Assembly: GCF_040581485.1 (NCBI RefSeq)
Contig: NC_090133.1
Span: 10,664,001 to 10,728,000 of the forward strand
Direction: 5' to 3'
Length of the DNA: 64,000 nucleotides
Source of the DNA: Linepithema humile
Taxonomy: Eukaryota > Arthropoda > Insecta > Hymenoptera > Formicidae
Made by a program: the position numbers and the translations under genes. The notes under the pieces are model-generated. The model was not told the origin of the DNA, did not search any database, and worked only from the letters and a program-made list of their open reading frames with translations. This document shows, in pieces, positions 63,599 to 64,000 of this stretch (its first letter is position 1; each line of letters starts with the position of its first letter).

Positions 63599-64000
63599 AT
63601 GGATATACTCGACATCGTTGACGAGCCCGTCTTCGACGAGCGTATCGTGAAATATGAGATGCACACGTACAATCCGTACGCTAACACGTTGGGACACAGC
63701 GACGAGATACGAATACCTATACAACAACAGGATTTGTACACGTTGCCGTGTGGGAGTTTTCTCTACGTTAAAGGAAAACTCGTTATGAATCCTACCGGTG
63801 AGAATAGAGATGTCGTGTGTATTATGGAAAATAATTGTGTCGCGTTCATGTTTGAAGAAATGCGATACGAGCTCGACGGAGTTGAAATCGATCGTAACAG
63901 AAACGCTGGAATAACAACGACGATCAAAAATTATATATCGCTGACGACGGAGAAGAGCAAGATGCTGAAATACGCATCGTGGAATCCGAATGGATATTCG
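63599..64000 (+). CDS. MCP: Major capsid protein, copy B, partial (window end)
   Basis: ATG at 63599 starts MDILDIVDEPVFDERIVKYE. The frame is open to the window end (134 codons) and keeps a Tyr codon where copy A has a stop. It matches the copy A capsid protein closely through YELDGVEIDRNRNAG and the following ASWNPNG. The rest lies beyond the window, so intactness is not shown. Confidence 0.88.
   Translation, partial: MDILDIVDEPVFDERIVKYEMHTYNPYANTLGHSDEIRIPIQQQDLYTLPCGSFLYVKGKLVMNPTGENRDVVCIMENNCVAFMFEEMRYELDGVEIDRNRNAGITTTIKNYISLTTEKSKMLKYASWNPNGYS

Larger units (their letters stand above)
51547..64000. mobile_element. Polinton/Maverick copy B, reverse gene order, truncated by window
   Basis: Begins with the same AGTAGTATAGCTATGCCGGT end as copy A. 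Gene order is X, polymerase (+), integrase tail (-), fibre-like (-), conserved unknown (-), ATPase (-), PLA2-protease (+), penton (+), major capsid (+, cut by the window end): the reverse of copy A's polymerase-to-capsid order. Replication genes are broken and morphogenesis genes are open. Protein identity to copy A is high, so the copies are close relatives. Confidence 0.9.

Overview
This is a stretch of insect nuclear DNA. It is AT-rich, with short spliceosomal introns and dense insect-type transposable elements; the mix of families suggests a hymenopteran, perhaps an ant, but that is inference. Only one clear host gene is present: a four-exon low-molecular-weight protein tyrosine phosphatase (10348-14205), whose large third intron holds a degraded Penelope-like retroelement and several fold-back repeats. 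The rest is mobile DNA, much of it nested.

Layout. 1-1900: no gene, small inverted repeats. 2.1-7.3 kb: a PIF/Harbinger-type transposon with a broken transposase (a mauritiana-like mariner sits inside its coding exon) and an intact Myb/SANT-like partner gene on the other strand. 7.4-10.2 kb: a roughly 2.1-kb long inverted repeat and a second fold-back. 10.3-14.2 kb: the phosphatase with its Penelope insertion. 15.0-16.3 kb: a solo LTR with 4-bp target duplication and internal 66-bp tandem repeats. 16.7-25.6 kb: a Gypsy-class, env-bearing (errantivirus-like) LTR element on the minus strand, with 4-bp target duplication and several lesions in gag, pol and env. 26-29 kb: MITEs and a pair of inverted short tandem arrays.

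From 28.95 to 51.53 kb three elements are nested: outer inverted arms of an IS630/mariner-type element, then a DUF4806-type DNA transposon (29892-51324), then a Polinton/Maverick (adintovirus-like) copy A (31252 to about 46992). From 51547 to the window end lies Polinton copy B in reverse gene order. Shared Polinton genes are protein-primed DNA polymerase B, retrovirus-type integrase with chromodomain, A32/FtsK-like packaging ATPase, a phospholipase A2-adenain protease fusion, penton-like minor capsid protein, double-jelly-roll major capsid protein, and several conserved unknowns, two of them too short for ordinary ORF calling.

The two copies are broken in different places. Copy A keeps open polymerase, integrase, ATPase and two accessory genes, but its major capsid, penton and protease genes carry a stop codon, a frameshift, and both. 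Copy B keeps open ATPase, PLA2-protease, penton and the visible part of the major capsid gene, but its polymerase, integrase and accessory genes are broken or deleted. The copies also share candidate TATA-type core promoters: one repeated in the terminal regions and one palindromic site between the divergent protease and ATPase transcription units.

All identifications come from reading motifs in the translations; no database search was run.
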